From assembly GCF_004342685.1 (NCBI RefSeq), contig NZ_SMBZ01000009.1:19898-83897 (forward strand): 64,000 nt of DNA, in the 5' to 3' direction. The number at the start of each line of letters is the position of its first letter. Within the stretch, counting starts at the first letter, position 1. The DNA comes from Sphingobacterium alimentarium (GTDB lineage: Bacteria > Bacteroidota > Bacteroidia > Sphingobacteriales > Sphingobacteriaceae). The position numbers and the translations under genes are program-made. This document shows positions 24,726 through 32,954 of this stretch, piece after piece. The notes under the pieces were generated by a model. That model did no database searches and had not been told where the DNA came from. It saw nothing but the letters and a program-made list of their open reading frames with translations.

Positions 24726-25991
24726 ATGAATTTCAAATATATATTATTAAGCATATTCTTTGTAGTCTTTTGCGGACAGTTATCATTTGGGCAAAGTAGT
24801 GCTCAATTGAAAAAGCAATTGGAGAAGATTAACATTGAAATTGCTAATCTGAATAAGGAATTGGTCGCTAAGACTAGAGAAAAGTTATTATCCCAAAAGG
24901 AAGTGACGGCCTTAAGTAAGCAGTTGAGCTTACGGGAGGAGAAAATCACCGTCATCAATAAAGAAGTAAACAATCTAACTTCCCAAATCAATCAAAATAC
25001 CAAAGCTGTCAATGAATTGAAGGCGGAGTTGGAAAAGATGCGTAAGGATTATGAGAAGATGATTTTGTTTGCCTTCCGTAACCGCAATGGTTATAATAAG
25101 ATGATGTTTATCTTCGCTTCTAAGGATTTCAATCAAGCATTCAAGAGGATTAAATATTTGCAACAATTCTCTGATGCGCGTAAGGCGAAAGCTGCTGAGA
25201 TTGAGAAAGTGAAAAAAAATATTGAGTTGAAGATCGCACAGATGGAATCTGACCGTCAGACCCAGCGTGCGTTGCTTGCAGATCAACAGAAAGAGCGCGA
25301 TATCATCAGCAAAGATAGAGCGGCTCACCAAAGCCAGTTGAACGTATTGGTAAGTCAAGAACGTACGTTCAAAGGACAATTGTCTAAAAAACAACAAGAG
25401 AAGAAAAAGATGGAAGCGCTTATCCGTGCAGCCATTAACAGAGAGATTGCTGAGGAGCGCCGTAGGGCAGAGGCTGAGCGCAAGCGTCTAGCTGAAGCAG
25501 AAGCCAAACGTACAGGTAAAACTGTAGCCGAGGTAGAGAAAGCCACGCCGAAGAAAACGGATAGCGAAATCTTACGTTCTACACCAGAGGCAGCTCGTCT
25601 ATCGGCGGATTTCAAGTCCAATCGCGGACGTCTTCCATGGCCAGTGTCACAAGGTAATATTGTGCGCAATTATGGTTCATATACCGTAGATGGTATCACC
25701 AGTTCGGCACCAGATATCGGTATCCGCACGGCGGATGGCGCCGGCGTAAAAGCAGTGTTCGAAGGTGAAGTGGTGCAAGCGGTAGCAGGCGTAGTCGTGA
25801 TCAAGCACGGTGAGTATTTTAGTTTCTACTCCAATATGGCATCGGTATCGGTGAGAAGAGGACAAAAGGTAAGCCGTGGGCAACAAATCGGGGTAGCCGA
25901 TAAGGATCCTGAGCTGGGCTATACAGTAGTTTATTTTGGCTTGTCACAGGGACAAAATGAATTTAATCCGGCGCCGTGGTTAGCAAGATAG
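24726..25991 (+). CDS. EnvC-like murein hydrolase activator with degenerate LytM domain
   Basis: This 421-residue exported protein has a signal peptide (VVFCGQLSFGQ), two long coiled coils (about 22-115 and 155-265) and a C-terminal LytM/M23 fold (about 300-421, starting LPWPVSQGNIVRNYG). The zinc ligands of active M23 peptidases are absent: the HxxxD position reads APDIGI and the final HxH position reads VVYFGL. EnvC-type proteins with such degenerate sites do not cut peptidoglycan but activate amidases at the division site. It is downstream of the TPR/DUF4292 pair with a 91-base gap. Confidence 0.88.
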   Translation: MNFKYILLSIFFVVFCGQLSFGQSSAQLKKQLEKINIEIANLNKELVAKTREKLLSQKEVTALSKQLSLREEKITVINKEVNNLTSQINQNTKAVNELKAELEKMRKDYEKMILFAFRNRNGYNKMMFIFASKDFNQAFKRIKYLQQFSDARKAKAAEIEKVKKNIELKIAQMESDRQTQRALLADQQKERDIISKDRAAHQSQLNVLVSQERTFKGQLSKKQQEKKKMEALIRAAINREIAEERRRAEAERKRLAEAEAKRTGKTVAEVEKATPKKTDSEILRSTPEAARLSADFKSNRGRLPWPVSQGNIVRNYGSYTVDGITSSAPDIGIRTADGAGVKAVFEGEVVQAVAGVVVIKHGEYFSFYSNMASVSVRRGQKVSRGQQIGVADKDPELGYTVVYFGLSQGQNEFNPAPWLAR

Positions 25992-25996
25992 TTACA

Positions 25997-26025
25997 TTGG
26001 AATACCAATTAATTATATATATTTG
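25997..26025 (+). promoter_or_regulatory. tatA promoter
   Basis: TTG at 25997-25999, an 18-base spacer and TATATTTG at 26018-26025 match the Bacteroidota consensus. The predicted leader is about 44 bases before the ATG at 26073. Confidence 0.6.
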
Positions 26026-26072
26026 TAAGTACAAGGAGTTGAATATAAAGTTATTTAAGAAATAATTCGAAA

Positions 26073-26276
26073 ATGTATACATCTAATTTATTATTTATAG
26101 GAACACAAGAGATCATCATTATTGTGGTTTTAGTTCTTCTTTTATTTGGGGGTAAAAAAATTCCAGAATTAATGCGCGGTCTGGGTAGAGGTGTGAAGGA
26201 ATTTAAAGATGGTCAACGTGAAGACCCAGCTGAAAAATCAGCACCAAACAACACGGAAAAAACAAATAATCAATAA
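26073..26276 (+). CDS. tatA: Sec-independent translocase TatA/TatE family protein
   Basis: TatA oligomerises to let folded twin-arginine substrates cross the inner membrane. The 67-residue protein has the single N-terminal membrane helix ([21 protein letters not shown]), the FGGKKIPEL hinge and the amphipathic helix [14 protein letters not shown], followed by a short polar tail. tatB and tatC are not in this window, so it works with genes elsewhere. Confidence 0.95.
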   Translation: MYTSNLLFIGTQEIIIIVVLVLLLFGGKKIPELMRGLGRGVKEFKDGQREDPAEKSAPNNTEKTNNQ

Positions 26277-26283
26277 ACAAAAT

Positions 26284-26327
26284 ACTATAAAGATTACATT
26301 TTCGACAAGAAATGTAATCTTTATAGT
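26284..26327 (+). terminator. long-stem terminator after tatA
   Basis: A perfect 18-bp stem (26284-26301 with 26310-26327) with an 8-base loop begins 8 bases after the tatA stop. There is little U-run beyond the stem. Confidence 0.75.
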
Positions 26328-26381
26328 TTATGCCTAAATACTGGCTAAATATTGCCCACTAGTATCCAAAACTAGCACAAT

Positions 26382-27815
26382 ATGAATAAACACATTTGCG
26401 CCGCATTATCAACATTTTTAATCAGTGCGTTTTCTTTGCAAGCTCAAGTTTCTATAGAGAATCCTTTGGGTGATGACTATTACAGTTCATATTCCTTTGC
26501 GACACCTATGGAAGAGCAATTGGCTATGTTGGTCGAACTCGATTCTATCCGCAAAAACGTTGATGATAAAGTGGCGGTCTCCCTCGATGATGCCGTGATT
26601 CTACGAAGAATGAAGGCGAGCACCAAGACTATTCCACTGGATTATAATTCCAATGTGAAGTATTTTATTGATAAATATATTTCGTCGAATTATCGACCTT
26701 ATATGAATCGATTACACGGTCTGAGCAAACATTATTTTAAAGCGTATGATCAGATTTTTGCGGAAATGGGACTTCCAGAAGAGATCAAATATCTTTCGCT
26801 AGTAGAATCATCACTCAATCCGCATTTAGTTTCGACTTCAGGGGCAGTAGGACCTTGGCAATTTATCTATACCACCGCACGCATCTATGATTTGGATATG
26901 AATGCGCATATCGACGAGCGCAAAGATATCTACTCGTCTACGTATGCTGTGTCGAAGTACCTGAAAGAGTCATATGATCAGTTCAATGATTGGTTGCTTG
27001 CTTTGGCTTCCTATAATTGTGGACGTGGCTGTGTACAGCGCGCTATCAAACGTTCCGGATTGCAAAGTCCCACATTTTGGGAATTATCACCTTTCTTGCC
27101 CAAAGAGACTCAAAATTACATTCCCAAGTATGTCGCTATGACATACGTCCTGAATAATACAGAATATTACAATATAGACCCAGCAGCCAATGAATTGGAT
27201 ATGGATTTCAAAGTCATCTTGGTGAATCGGACGGTGGACCTTCGTCATGTGGCCAAAGCTATAGATCTGGATATAGAGCAGTTAAAACATTTCAATCCTG
27301 CGGCGAAGCGATTGGTGTTAAACGGTACAGAAGAAAAGCCGAGAAGGTTGTTTCTGCCGATTACGGCCAATACAAATGATAGTCTGCTTTATCTGGCATT
27401 GCATTCACCCTCGTCGATTGCTTTGCCAATGGATGAGCCCAAGACGCTGTTAGCAGGTACTTCTACACAAAAGTATCGCGTACGCCAAGGTGAAACGCTA
27501 TCAAATATTGCTAGAAAATTTAATGTCACTGTTCAGGATCTCAAAGCATGGAATGCTTTAAATAGCAACAGTCTGACGGTAGGAAGATCACTTGTGGTTA
27601 GCCAACCTGTCAATGCTACTTTGGCCAAAAACGTAAGCAAGACAAACAGCAAAAGTACATCCTCCCGAACGGCATATTATGTCGTCAAAAAGGGAGATTC
27701 TCTGGGCCGCATAGCGAGAAGAGAAGGAAGTACCGTAGCCAAAATACAAGCAGACAACGGTTTGAGTAATACACGGATAAAACCCGGTATGAAGCTTAAA
27801 ATAAGAAAGGGTTAA
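26382..27815 (+). CDS. MltD-like lytic transglycosylase with two LysM domains
   Basis: This 477-residue periplasmic enzyme cuts peptidoglycan glycan strands, leaving 1,6-anhydro-MurNAc ends. It has a signal peptide (SLQAQ), an SLT domain with catalytic Glu142 in LSLVESSLNPHLVSTSGAVGP and the later ASYNCGRGCVQRAI motif, then two LysM peptidoglycan-binding modules (YRVRQGETLSNIARKFNVT and YYVVKKGDSLGRIARREG). The last codons and stop lie in the stem of a bidirectional terminator. Confidence 0.95.
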   Translation: MNKHICAALSTFLISAFSLQAQVSIENPLGDDYYSSYSFATPMEEQLAMLVELDSIRKNVDDKVAVSLDDAVILRRMKASTKTIPLDYNSNVKYFIDKYISSNYRPYMNRLHGLSKHYFKAYDQIFAEMGLPEEIKYLSLVESSLNPHLVSTSGAVGPWQFIYTTARIYDLDMNAHIDERKDIYSSTYAVSKYLKESYDQFNDWLLALASYNCGRGCVQRAIKRSGLQSPTFWELSPFLPKETQNYIPKYVAMTYVLNNTEYYNIDPAANELDMDFKVILVNRTVDLRHVAKAIDLDIEQLKHFNPAAKRLVLNGTEEKPRRLFLPITANTNDSLLYLALHSPSSIALPMDEPKTLLAGTSTQKYRVRQGETLSNIARKFNVTVQDLKAWNALNSNSLTVGRSLVVSQPVNATLAKNVSKTNSKSTSSRTAYYVVKKGDSLGRIARREGSTVAKIQADNGLSNTRIKPGMKLKIRKG

Positions 27816-27844
27816 TCGCCAATCGATTAACCCTTTCTTATTTT
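27798..27844. terminator. bidirectional terminator, 21-bp stem
   Basis: A perfect 21-bp inverted repeat (27798-27818 with 27824-27844), ending in AAAA and TTTT, contains the transglycosylase stop codon and serves that gene and the leftward phosphoribosyltransferase gene. Confidence 0.92.
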
Positions 27845-27853
27845 CCTGTTTTA

Positions 27854-28369
27854 TTATTCGAGCCAAGCGGCATCTTCTTTATTGTCAAACTCTTCCAAAT
27901 ACACCCGCACATTTTCTTTTAATATAGTAGAAAGCTTTTGTCCGTAGTAGTCACTAAATATAGGGAATTGGTGATGGCTGCGGTCGATGAGTACGGCTGT
28001 ACGCATTTTCTTTAGCGGTACGTTGATAAATGCACCCAATGCATAAGCCAATGTTCTTCCACTATTCAAGACATCATCTACCACGATGACAGCCCTGTTG
28101 GCCGCTGTTTCGATAGGCAAATCCGTGACTGCTTCTAGACTGCGTTTATTCTTTTTGATAGTAACCTTGATGAGGATCACTTCTTTGTTATCAACAAGTT
28201 CCTCTATGATGTTTTTGAGTCTTTGGGCAAATACATATCCTCTGTCGGCAATTCCTACCAATACAATTTCTTTTTCGTCAAAATTGTCTTCGATGATTTG
28301 GTAAGCAATGCGTTTAGATTTTTGAAATATCTGTTCTTTATTTAATATTAAGGTTGCTTTTGTTGACAT
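27854..28369 (-). CDS. PyrR-like phosphoribosyltransferase
   Basis: This 171-residue type I PRTase has the PRPP-binding motif VIVVDDVLNSGRTLAYAL and the preceding VLVGIADRGYVFAQRL. The layout resembles PyrR (bifunctional pyr regulator/uracil PRTase), as seen in many Bacteroidota where a RNA-binding role is not established. No pyr genes are adjacent, so substrate is uncertain. It is a single gene between two terminators. Confidence 0.85.
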   Translation of the reverse strand: MSTKATLILNKEQIFQKSKRIAYQIIEDNFDEKEIVLVGIADRGYVFAQRLKNIIEELVDNKEVILIKVTIKKNKRSLEAVTDLPIETAANRAVIVVDDVLNSGRTLAYALGAFINVPLKKMRTAVLIDRSHHQFPIFSDYYGQKLSTILKENVRVYLEEFDNKEDAAWLE

Positions 28370-28400
28370 AATTCAAAATTGATGTAGCAAAATTAAATAA

Positions 28401-28435
28401 AAAAGTCCGGATGATTAATTTTCATTCGGACTTTT
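28401..28435 (-). terminator. terminator after the NlpC/P60 gene
   Basis: A 14-bp stem with one G-U type position (28401-28414 with 28422-28435) lies between the NlpC/P60 stop (28458) and the PRTase start. Confidence 0.75.
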
Positions 28436-28457
28436 TGTTGGTATTATGGAGTTACTT

Positions 28458-29021
28458 TTACTTGTCGGTATTGAGCATCGAAGCATCCGCCACCATAGTA
28501 CGGTTTTCTTCTGATTTTGGACGACCACCATTATAGTAGTATCTTTTCCAATAGGCTTCGTTTAGATTGCTCACCATTACACCTTTGCTAGAAGAGGCGT
28601 GTGCAAACTTATCATCACCTAAATAAACACCTACATGCGTAATAGACTTACTTCTGATTTTAAAAAACACTAAATCGCCCGGCTGCAGATCTTTCTTATT
28701 GATCGGCGTAACGTTTGCGTACTGATTTCTGCTGTTAAAACCTATTGTGGTGTTGAAAACATTCTCGTAAACTGCAAGTGAGAATTTTGAACAATCGATA
28801 CCTCTTTTTGAATCACCACCCAATCTATATGGTGTACCCAACCAATCATACACAAATTGATAGAGTTTGGTGTTTGTGGTAGCATTTACAGCTACACCCA
28901 TGATTTGCGAGAAATACTCTTTAGCAAGATTGTCTTGCTCATTTTTTTTGGTAGTTTGTGCTTGCGACACTAGACAAAAGCCTATAAATAGCACCGATGC
29001 TATTAGTTTTTTTGTGTTCAT
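28458..29021 (-). CDS. NlpC/P60 family cell-wall endopeptidase
   Basis: This 187-residue exported C40 peptidase probably cleaves peptidoglycan stem peptides. It has a signal peptide ending VSQAQ, the LGTPYRLGGDSKRGIDCSKF motif with nucleophile Cys77, the histidine in KSITHVGVYLG and a third polar residue in KFAHASSSKGV. No SH3 targeting domain is present, as in Spr-type enzymes. Single-gene unit. Confidence 0.92.
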   Translation of the reverse strand: MNTKKLIASVLFIGFCLVSQAQTTKKNEQDNLAKEYFSQIMGVAVNATTNTKLYQFVYDWLGTPYRLGGDSKRGIDCSKFSLAVYENVFNTTIGFNSRNQYANVTPINKKDLQPGDLVFFKIRSKSITHVGVYLGDDKFAHASSSKGVMVSNLNEAYWKRYYYNGGRPKSEENRTMVADASMLNTDK

Positions 29022-29162
29022 TAAATCGCTTTTTTTAATTACAACTTTCCTTACTTCCTACTCTTTTCCAAGGAGCAGATGTTACGAAGATAATAGATAG
29101 ATATCTACAATCCAAATAAAATACGTAGGTTTTAACGTATTTTTAACATATGCTTAAGGATA

Positions 29163-29214
29163 AGTACGCAGTAATTATCGTAATACGTGCAATAATGCGG
29201 TTAGTACGCAGTAA
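29163..29214 (+). repeat. 12-base direct repeat upstream of the thr leader
   Basis: AGTACGCAGTAA occurs at 29163-29174 and again at 29203-29214, exactly 40 bases apart, about 35-80 bases upstream of the thr promoter. The rest of 29022-29162 shows no gene. Confidence 0.6.
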
Positions 29215-29244
29215 CATTAAATTTTTATTAGTTTTTTAAAATAA

Positions 29245-29278
29245 TTTTGATTTTAATATGAAAAATACTCTATATTAG
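29245..29278 (+). promoter_or_regulatory. promoter of the thr operon
   Basis: TTTTG at 29245-29249, a 21-base spacer and TATATTAG at 29271-29278 (one base off TAnnTTTG) fit the Bacteroidota sigma-A layout. RNA would start near 29282, about 15 bases before the leader peptide start. Confidence 0.55.
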
Positions 29279-29296
29279 GACCAGATATTAAAAAAT

Positions 29297-29365
29297 ATGA
29301 AAACATTTAGCTCAATTATTTCAACAATTATTATTACTACGGGGGGTAATTCTCGGAGGAAGTAA
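29297..29365 (+). CDS. thrL: Thr/Ile-rich thr operon leader peptide
   Basis: A 22-codon frame begins ATG at 29297 and ends TAA at 29363-29365. It contains five Ile and four Thr codons, mostly in the run STIIITT (codons 9-15), then GGNSRRK. Thr and Ile are the two amino acids made through the aspartokinase/homoserine dehydrogenase encoded downstream, as in enteric ThrL. The stop codon lies 31 bases before a terminator. The role as a sensor in transcription attenuation is inferred from composition, position and the alternative pairing described for the terminator. Confidence 0.8.
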   Translation: MKTFSSIISTIIITTGGNSRRK

Positions 29366-29431
29366 CTTGTGTGTACAATTGAATGTAAATATAAAGAAGC
29401 CTTCCTCCAATACGGGGAAGGCTTTTCTTTT
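29355..29431 (+). promoter_or_regulatory. thr attenuator: terminator and competing antiterminator
   Basis: The terminator is a perfect 9-bp stem (29397-29405 with 29416-29424) followed by a T-rich run. GGAGGAAG at 29355-29362, in the last codons of the leader peptide, is exactly complementary to CTTCCTCC at 29401-29408, the left arm of the terminator. The two pairings exclude each other. A ribosome stalled at the Thr/Ile codons leaves 29355-29362 free and allows read-through; one that reaches the stop codon covers it and lets the terminator form. Confidence 0.8.
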
Positions 29432-29472
29432 TGCCTGAATAATTAAAACAAACTAAAACATAAAATAAACCA

Positions 29473-31920
29473 ATGAAAGTTCTAAAATTTGGAGGAACAT
29501 CTGTAGGAACAGTTCAAAGTATCAAATCTGTATTGGAAGTTGTAAAAACTTCGTATGACAAGGGAGAAAAACCATTGGTCGTGTTGTCGGCTATGTCTGG
29601 TGTGACCAACTTGCTGACGCAAATGGCCGAAAATGCTGCAGAGCGTGCTTCCTTTGCGGAGGATATACAGTTGCTCGAGGATAAGCATTTTGAAGTGGTG
29701 AAGCAGTTGATAGCGATAAAGTATCAAAATCCTGTATTCACGAAGTTGAAATTGATGCTTAACGAGCTAGAAGAAATCTTGCAGGGTGTATATGCCTTGA
29801 AGGAGCTGAGTCTGCAAAGTAAGGATTTGATTATATCTTTTGGAGAGCGTTTTTCCAATTATATGGTGTCGAAAATCATGGAGCAGTATATTCCCGAATC
29901 CATTTATCTCGATGCTTCACATTATATTAAAACGGATTCCAATTTTGGAAATGCACATCTGAACGAGCCACTGACTACGCAATTGATTATGTCTTTGACA
30001 CATTCGCATGCGGACAAGTTGATGTTTGTCACTGGATTTATAGGTTCTAATGATGCGGGGAGAATCACCACATTGGGTCGTGGAGGTTCGGATTATACAG
30101 CGGCGATATTTGGCTCCGTGCTCAATGCTTCGGTTATAGAGATCTGGACGGATGTCAATGGGATGCTTACTGCTGACCCACGTATCGTGAAAAAAGCTTT
30201 TTCGTTGCCTATCTTATCTTACACTGAAGCTATGGAATTGTCATATTTCGGGGCTAAAGTCATTTATCCACCGACAATGATTCCGGCATTCTTAAAACGA
30301 ATTCCTATTGCTATCCGCAATACTTTCGATCCAGAATTTCCGGGTACTATCATCCAATTTGAATCAGACTGTACCCAGCTACCCATTAAAGGGATATCAT
30401 CTATCTCGGATATTTCGATTATCAATTTGTCGGGATCGGGCATGATTGGTAAATCAGGATTTTCAGGTAGGTTGTTTACGCTATTGGCCCGTGAACAGAT
30501 CAATGTCGTATTAATTACGCAGTCCTCTTCTGAGCACAGTATTACATTCGCAGTCAATCCAAGTGATGCAGAGCGCGCGCTGAAATTGATTTCCGCGGAA
30601 TTCGAATTGGAATTGGAAGCCAACAAACTGATAATGCCAGAAGTAGAACAAAATCTTTCGGTATTGGCCATTGTAGGCGAGAATATGAAACGTACGCCAG
30701 GTATGTCGGGACGTCTATTCGCTGCATTAGGAAGAAATGGTATCAATGTCCGTGCGATAGCGCAGGGTTCTTCGGAATTTAATATTTCGGTTATCATTTC
30801 GAAAGAAGACCTGTCGAAAGCTTTGAATGCGGTGCATGATGCTTTCTTCGCTGAATTAAAGAAAACATTGCATGTCTTTAATTTAGGTACAGGTAATATC
30901 GGTTCTACTCTATTCAGACAACTTGCCGAGCAACACGACTTTTTGCTGGAGAATAATGATATTGAAATCCAAGTGGTCGGCATTGCTAATTCCCGTAAAA
31001 TGCTGTTTGACGAAAACGGTATAGACTTACAGAGCTGGCAGAAGAAATTGGATGGGGATGGACAGATTGCGGATTTAGCAAGTTTCATTGATAAAATGAA
31101 AGGAATGAATCTGCCAAACTGTGTGTTCATCGATAATACAGCGAGTAAATTGCCGTCCACATATTATGAAGATATTTTTAAATCCAATATATCTATTGTA
31201 ACCTGTAATAAAATTGCCAACAGCGGGTCATACGCCAACTACAAGTTATTGCGCGATACCGCGCGCAGCCATGGCGTCGACTTCTTTTATGAGACGAATG
31301 TGGGCGCAGGTCTGCCTATCGTTCGGGTGTTGCGGGATTTGATGCTTAGTGGAGACCGCATTTTAAAAATCGAAGCCATATTATCGGGCACGATTTCTTA
31401 TATATTCAACAATTTTGTGGGGGATGCTTCCTTTTATGATGTGGTCAAAAATGCGCAAGCATTAGGCTATACCGAGCCCGATCCACGCGACGATCTAGGA
31501 GGAGTAGATTTTATGCGCAAGATGCTTATATTGGCTCGTGATGCAGGACACGAAATCGAGGCTTCAGACGTCGATTTGGGTGCCATACTTCCGGAATCGT
31601 GCTTGAGTGCCACCTCTGTAGATGAGTTTTATACAGAACTATTGAAAGCTGACCAATATTTTAACACTCTTAAAGAGAAAGCTGCTGCAGAAAACAAAGT
31701 CATCCGCTATATCGGTAAGTTGGAAGATGGTAAGGTTTCTATCTCCATGCAAATGGTGGATGAGAAGCACCCGTTCTATGCGCTATCAGGTAGTGATAAT
31801 ATTATTTCCTTTACGACGGAGCGTTACAAAGAGCGTCCGCTAGTCGTGAAGGGGCCAGGGGCAGGCGCGGAAGTAACAGCAGGAGGTGTGTTTGCGGATT
31901 TAGTCAATGTGGGAGCTTAA
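29473..31920 (+). CDS. thrA: bifunctional aspartokinase / homoserine dehydrogenase
   Basis: ThrA catalyses the first and third steps from aspartate to threonine, methionine and isoleucine. The 815-residue fusion has the aspartokinase domain (VLKFGGTSVGTVQSIKS at the N-terminus; GRGGSDYTAAIFG near 200), two ACT regulatory repeats (about 315-460, for example RAIAQGSSEFNISVII) for feedback control, and the homoserine dehydrogenase domain from about 470 (VFNLGTGNIGSTLFRQL) with the catalytic region GTISYIFNNFVG and GYTEPDPRDDLGGVD. It is the first structural gene of thrABC, behind an attenuator. Confidence 0.98.
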   Translation: MKVLKFGGTSVGTVQSIKSVLEVVKTSYDKGEKPLVVLSAMSGVTNLLTQMAENAAERASFAEDIQLLEDKHFEVVKQLIAIKYQNPVFTKLKLMLNELEEILQGVYALKELSLQSKDLIISFGERFSNYMVSKIMEQYIPESIYLDASHYIKTDSNFGNAHLNEPLTTQLIMSLTHSHADKLMFVTGFIGSNDAGRITTLGRGGSDYTAAIFGSVLNASVIEIWTDVNGMLTADPRIVKKAFSLPILSYTEAMELSYFGAKVIYPPTMIPAFLKRIPIAIRNTFDPEFPGTIIQFESDCTQLPIKGISSISDISIINLSGSGMIGKSGFSGRLFTLLAREQINVVLITQSSSEHSITFAVNPSDAERALKLISAEFELELEANKLIMPEVEQNLSVLAIVGENMKRTPGMSGRLFAALGRNGINVRAIAQGSSEFNISVIISKEDLSKALNAVHDAFFAELKKTLHVFNLGTGNIGSTLFRQLAEQHDFLLENNDIEIQVVGIANSRKMLFDENGIDLQSWQKKLDGDGQIADLASFIDKMKGMNLPNCVFIDNTASKLPSTYYEDIFKSNISIVTCNKIANSGSYANYKLLRDTARSHGVDFFYETNVGAGLPIVRVLRDLMLSGDRILKIEAILSGTISYIFNNFVGDASFYDVVKNAQALGYTEPDPRDDLGGVDFMRKMLILARDAGHEIEASDVDLGAILPESCLSATSVDEFYTELLKADQYFNTLKEKAAAENKVIRYIGKLEDGKVSISMQMVDEKHPFYALSGSDNIISFTTERYKERPLVVKGPGAGAEVTAGGVFADLVNVGA

Positions 31921-31949
31921 TAGATTAATGGAATATTTAAAAGGATCAT

Positions 31950-32948
31950 ATGCCCAGTTATCAAAATAAACTACGAGACAAGAAAATAGATTTCGACCGT
32001 ATCCTGGATAAAGTTCGCGTATTCGCTCCAGCCACTGTTGCTAATATGATATGTGGATTCGATATTTTGGGATTTGCGGTGAATGAGCCGGGTGATGAGG
32101 TCAAGATGTACCGATCGGAGGAGAAGGGTGTTCGTATTCGCTCTATCGAAGGTGATGGCGGTCGTTTGCCTTTAGATCCGGATCGAAATACGGTCAGTGC
32201 CTGCGTCAAGATGTTGCTCAGCGATTTAGGAATTTTAGCGGATATTGGTGTAGAAATAGAGCTCATCAAACATATGCCCATCGGTTCGGGCTTAGGGTCG
32301 AGTTCCGCAAGTACGGTGGCTGGACTCTACGCGATCAATAGTTTGCTGGGTAATCCCTTGCATAAAGACGAATTGATGCCCTATTGTGTAGAAGGCGAAA
32401 GATTGGCTTGTGGACATGGGCATGCAGATAATGTGGCTCCCGCTTTGATGGGAGGAATAACGTTGGTGCGAGGAGGTTCAGATTTGGACATTGTCAAAAT
32501 TCCGGTGCCGCAAGACCTGTATGCAGGCATTGTGTTTCCACAAGTAGATGTACCTACACGTGATGCGCGTCAATTGATCAAAGAGAAAATTTTGCTCAAA
32601 GATGCGGTGACGCAATGGGGGAATATTGCCGGGCTTGTTGCGGGTTTATTTCAGTCTGACTATGGATTGATCAGCAGAAGCATGCAAGATGTGATTATCG
32701 AACCTTCACGTGCGATTCTTATTCCAGAGTTTTATACGATGAAGGAGATCGCACTGACGCATGGTGCATTGAGTTTTGGTATTTCGGGTTCAGGTCCTTC
32801 TGTCGTAGCCATGTCCCAAGGACCAGAAGCTGCTGAAGTGGTGACCGCTAAAATCCAGGCTCATCTTTCTGAAAAGGGAATAGAAAGTTTTAAATATGTA
32901 TCTGCCGTCAATGTTGAAGGCCCTAAGGTATTACCATTTACGAATTAA
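31950..32948 (+). CDS. thrB: homoserine kinase
   Basis: ThrB phosphorylates homoserine with ATP. This GHMP kinase has the glycine-rich ATP loop HMPIGSGLGSSSASTVAG and the C-terminal motif FGISGSGPSVVAMS. At 332 residues it is about 20 longer than usual because of a lysine/aspartate-rich N-terminal extension before VRVFAPATVANMICGFD; ATG 31950 is preceded by AAAGGAT, and no nearer ATG exists before the core, so this start is kept. It lies 29 bases after thrA and 6 before thrC. Confidence 0.95.
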   Translation: MPSYQNKLRDKKIDFDRILDKVRVFAPATVANMICGFDILGFAVNEPGDEVKMYRSEEKGVRIRSIEGDGGRLPLDPDRNTVSACVKMLLSDLGILADIGVEIELIKHMPIGSGLGSSSASTVAGLYAINSLLGNPLHKDELMPYCVEGERLACGHGHADNVAPALMGGITLVRGGSDLDIVKIPVPQDLYAGIVFPQVDVPTRDARQLIKEKILLKDAVTQWGNIAGLVAGLFQSDYGLISRSMQDVIIEPSRAILIPEFYTMKEIALTHGALSFGISGSGPSVVAMSQGPEAAEVVTAKIQAHLSEKGIESFKYVSAVNVEGPKVLPFTN

Positions 32949-32954
32949 TAAGCA

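Noticed and set aside
30264..31160. 298-codon open frame on the minus strand inside thrA
   Set aside because: It lies wholly opposite the aspartokinase/homoserine dehydrogenase, is serine/asparagine/isoleucine-rich with no family motif, and has no promoter or ribosome-binding site. It is a reverse-frame shadow.
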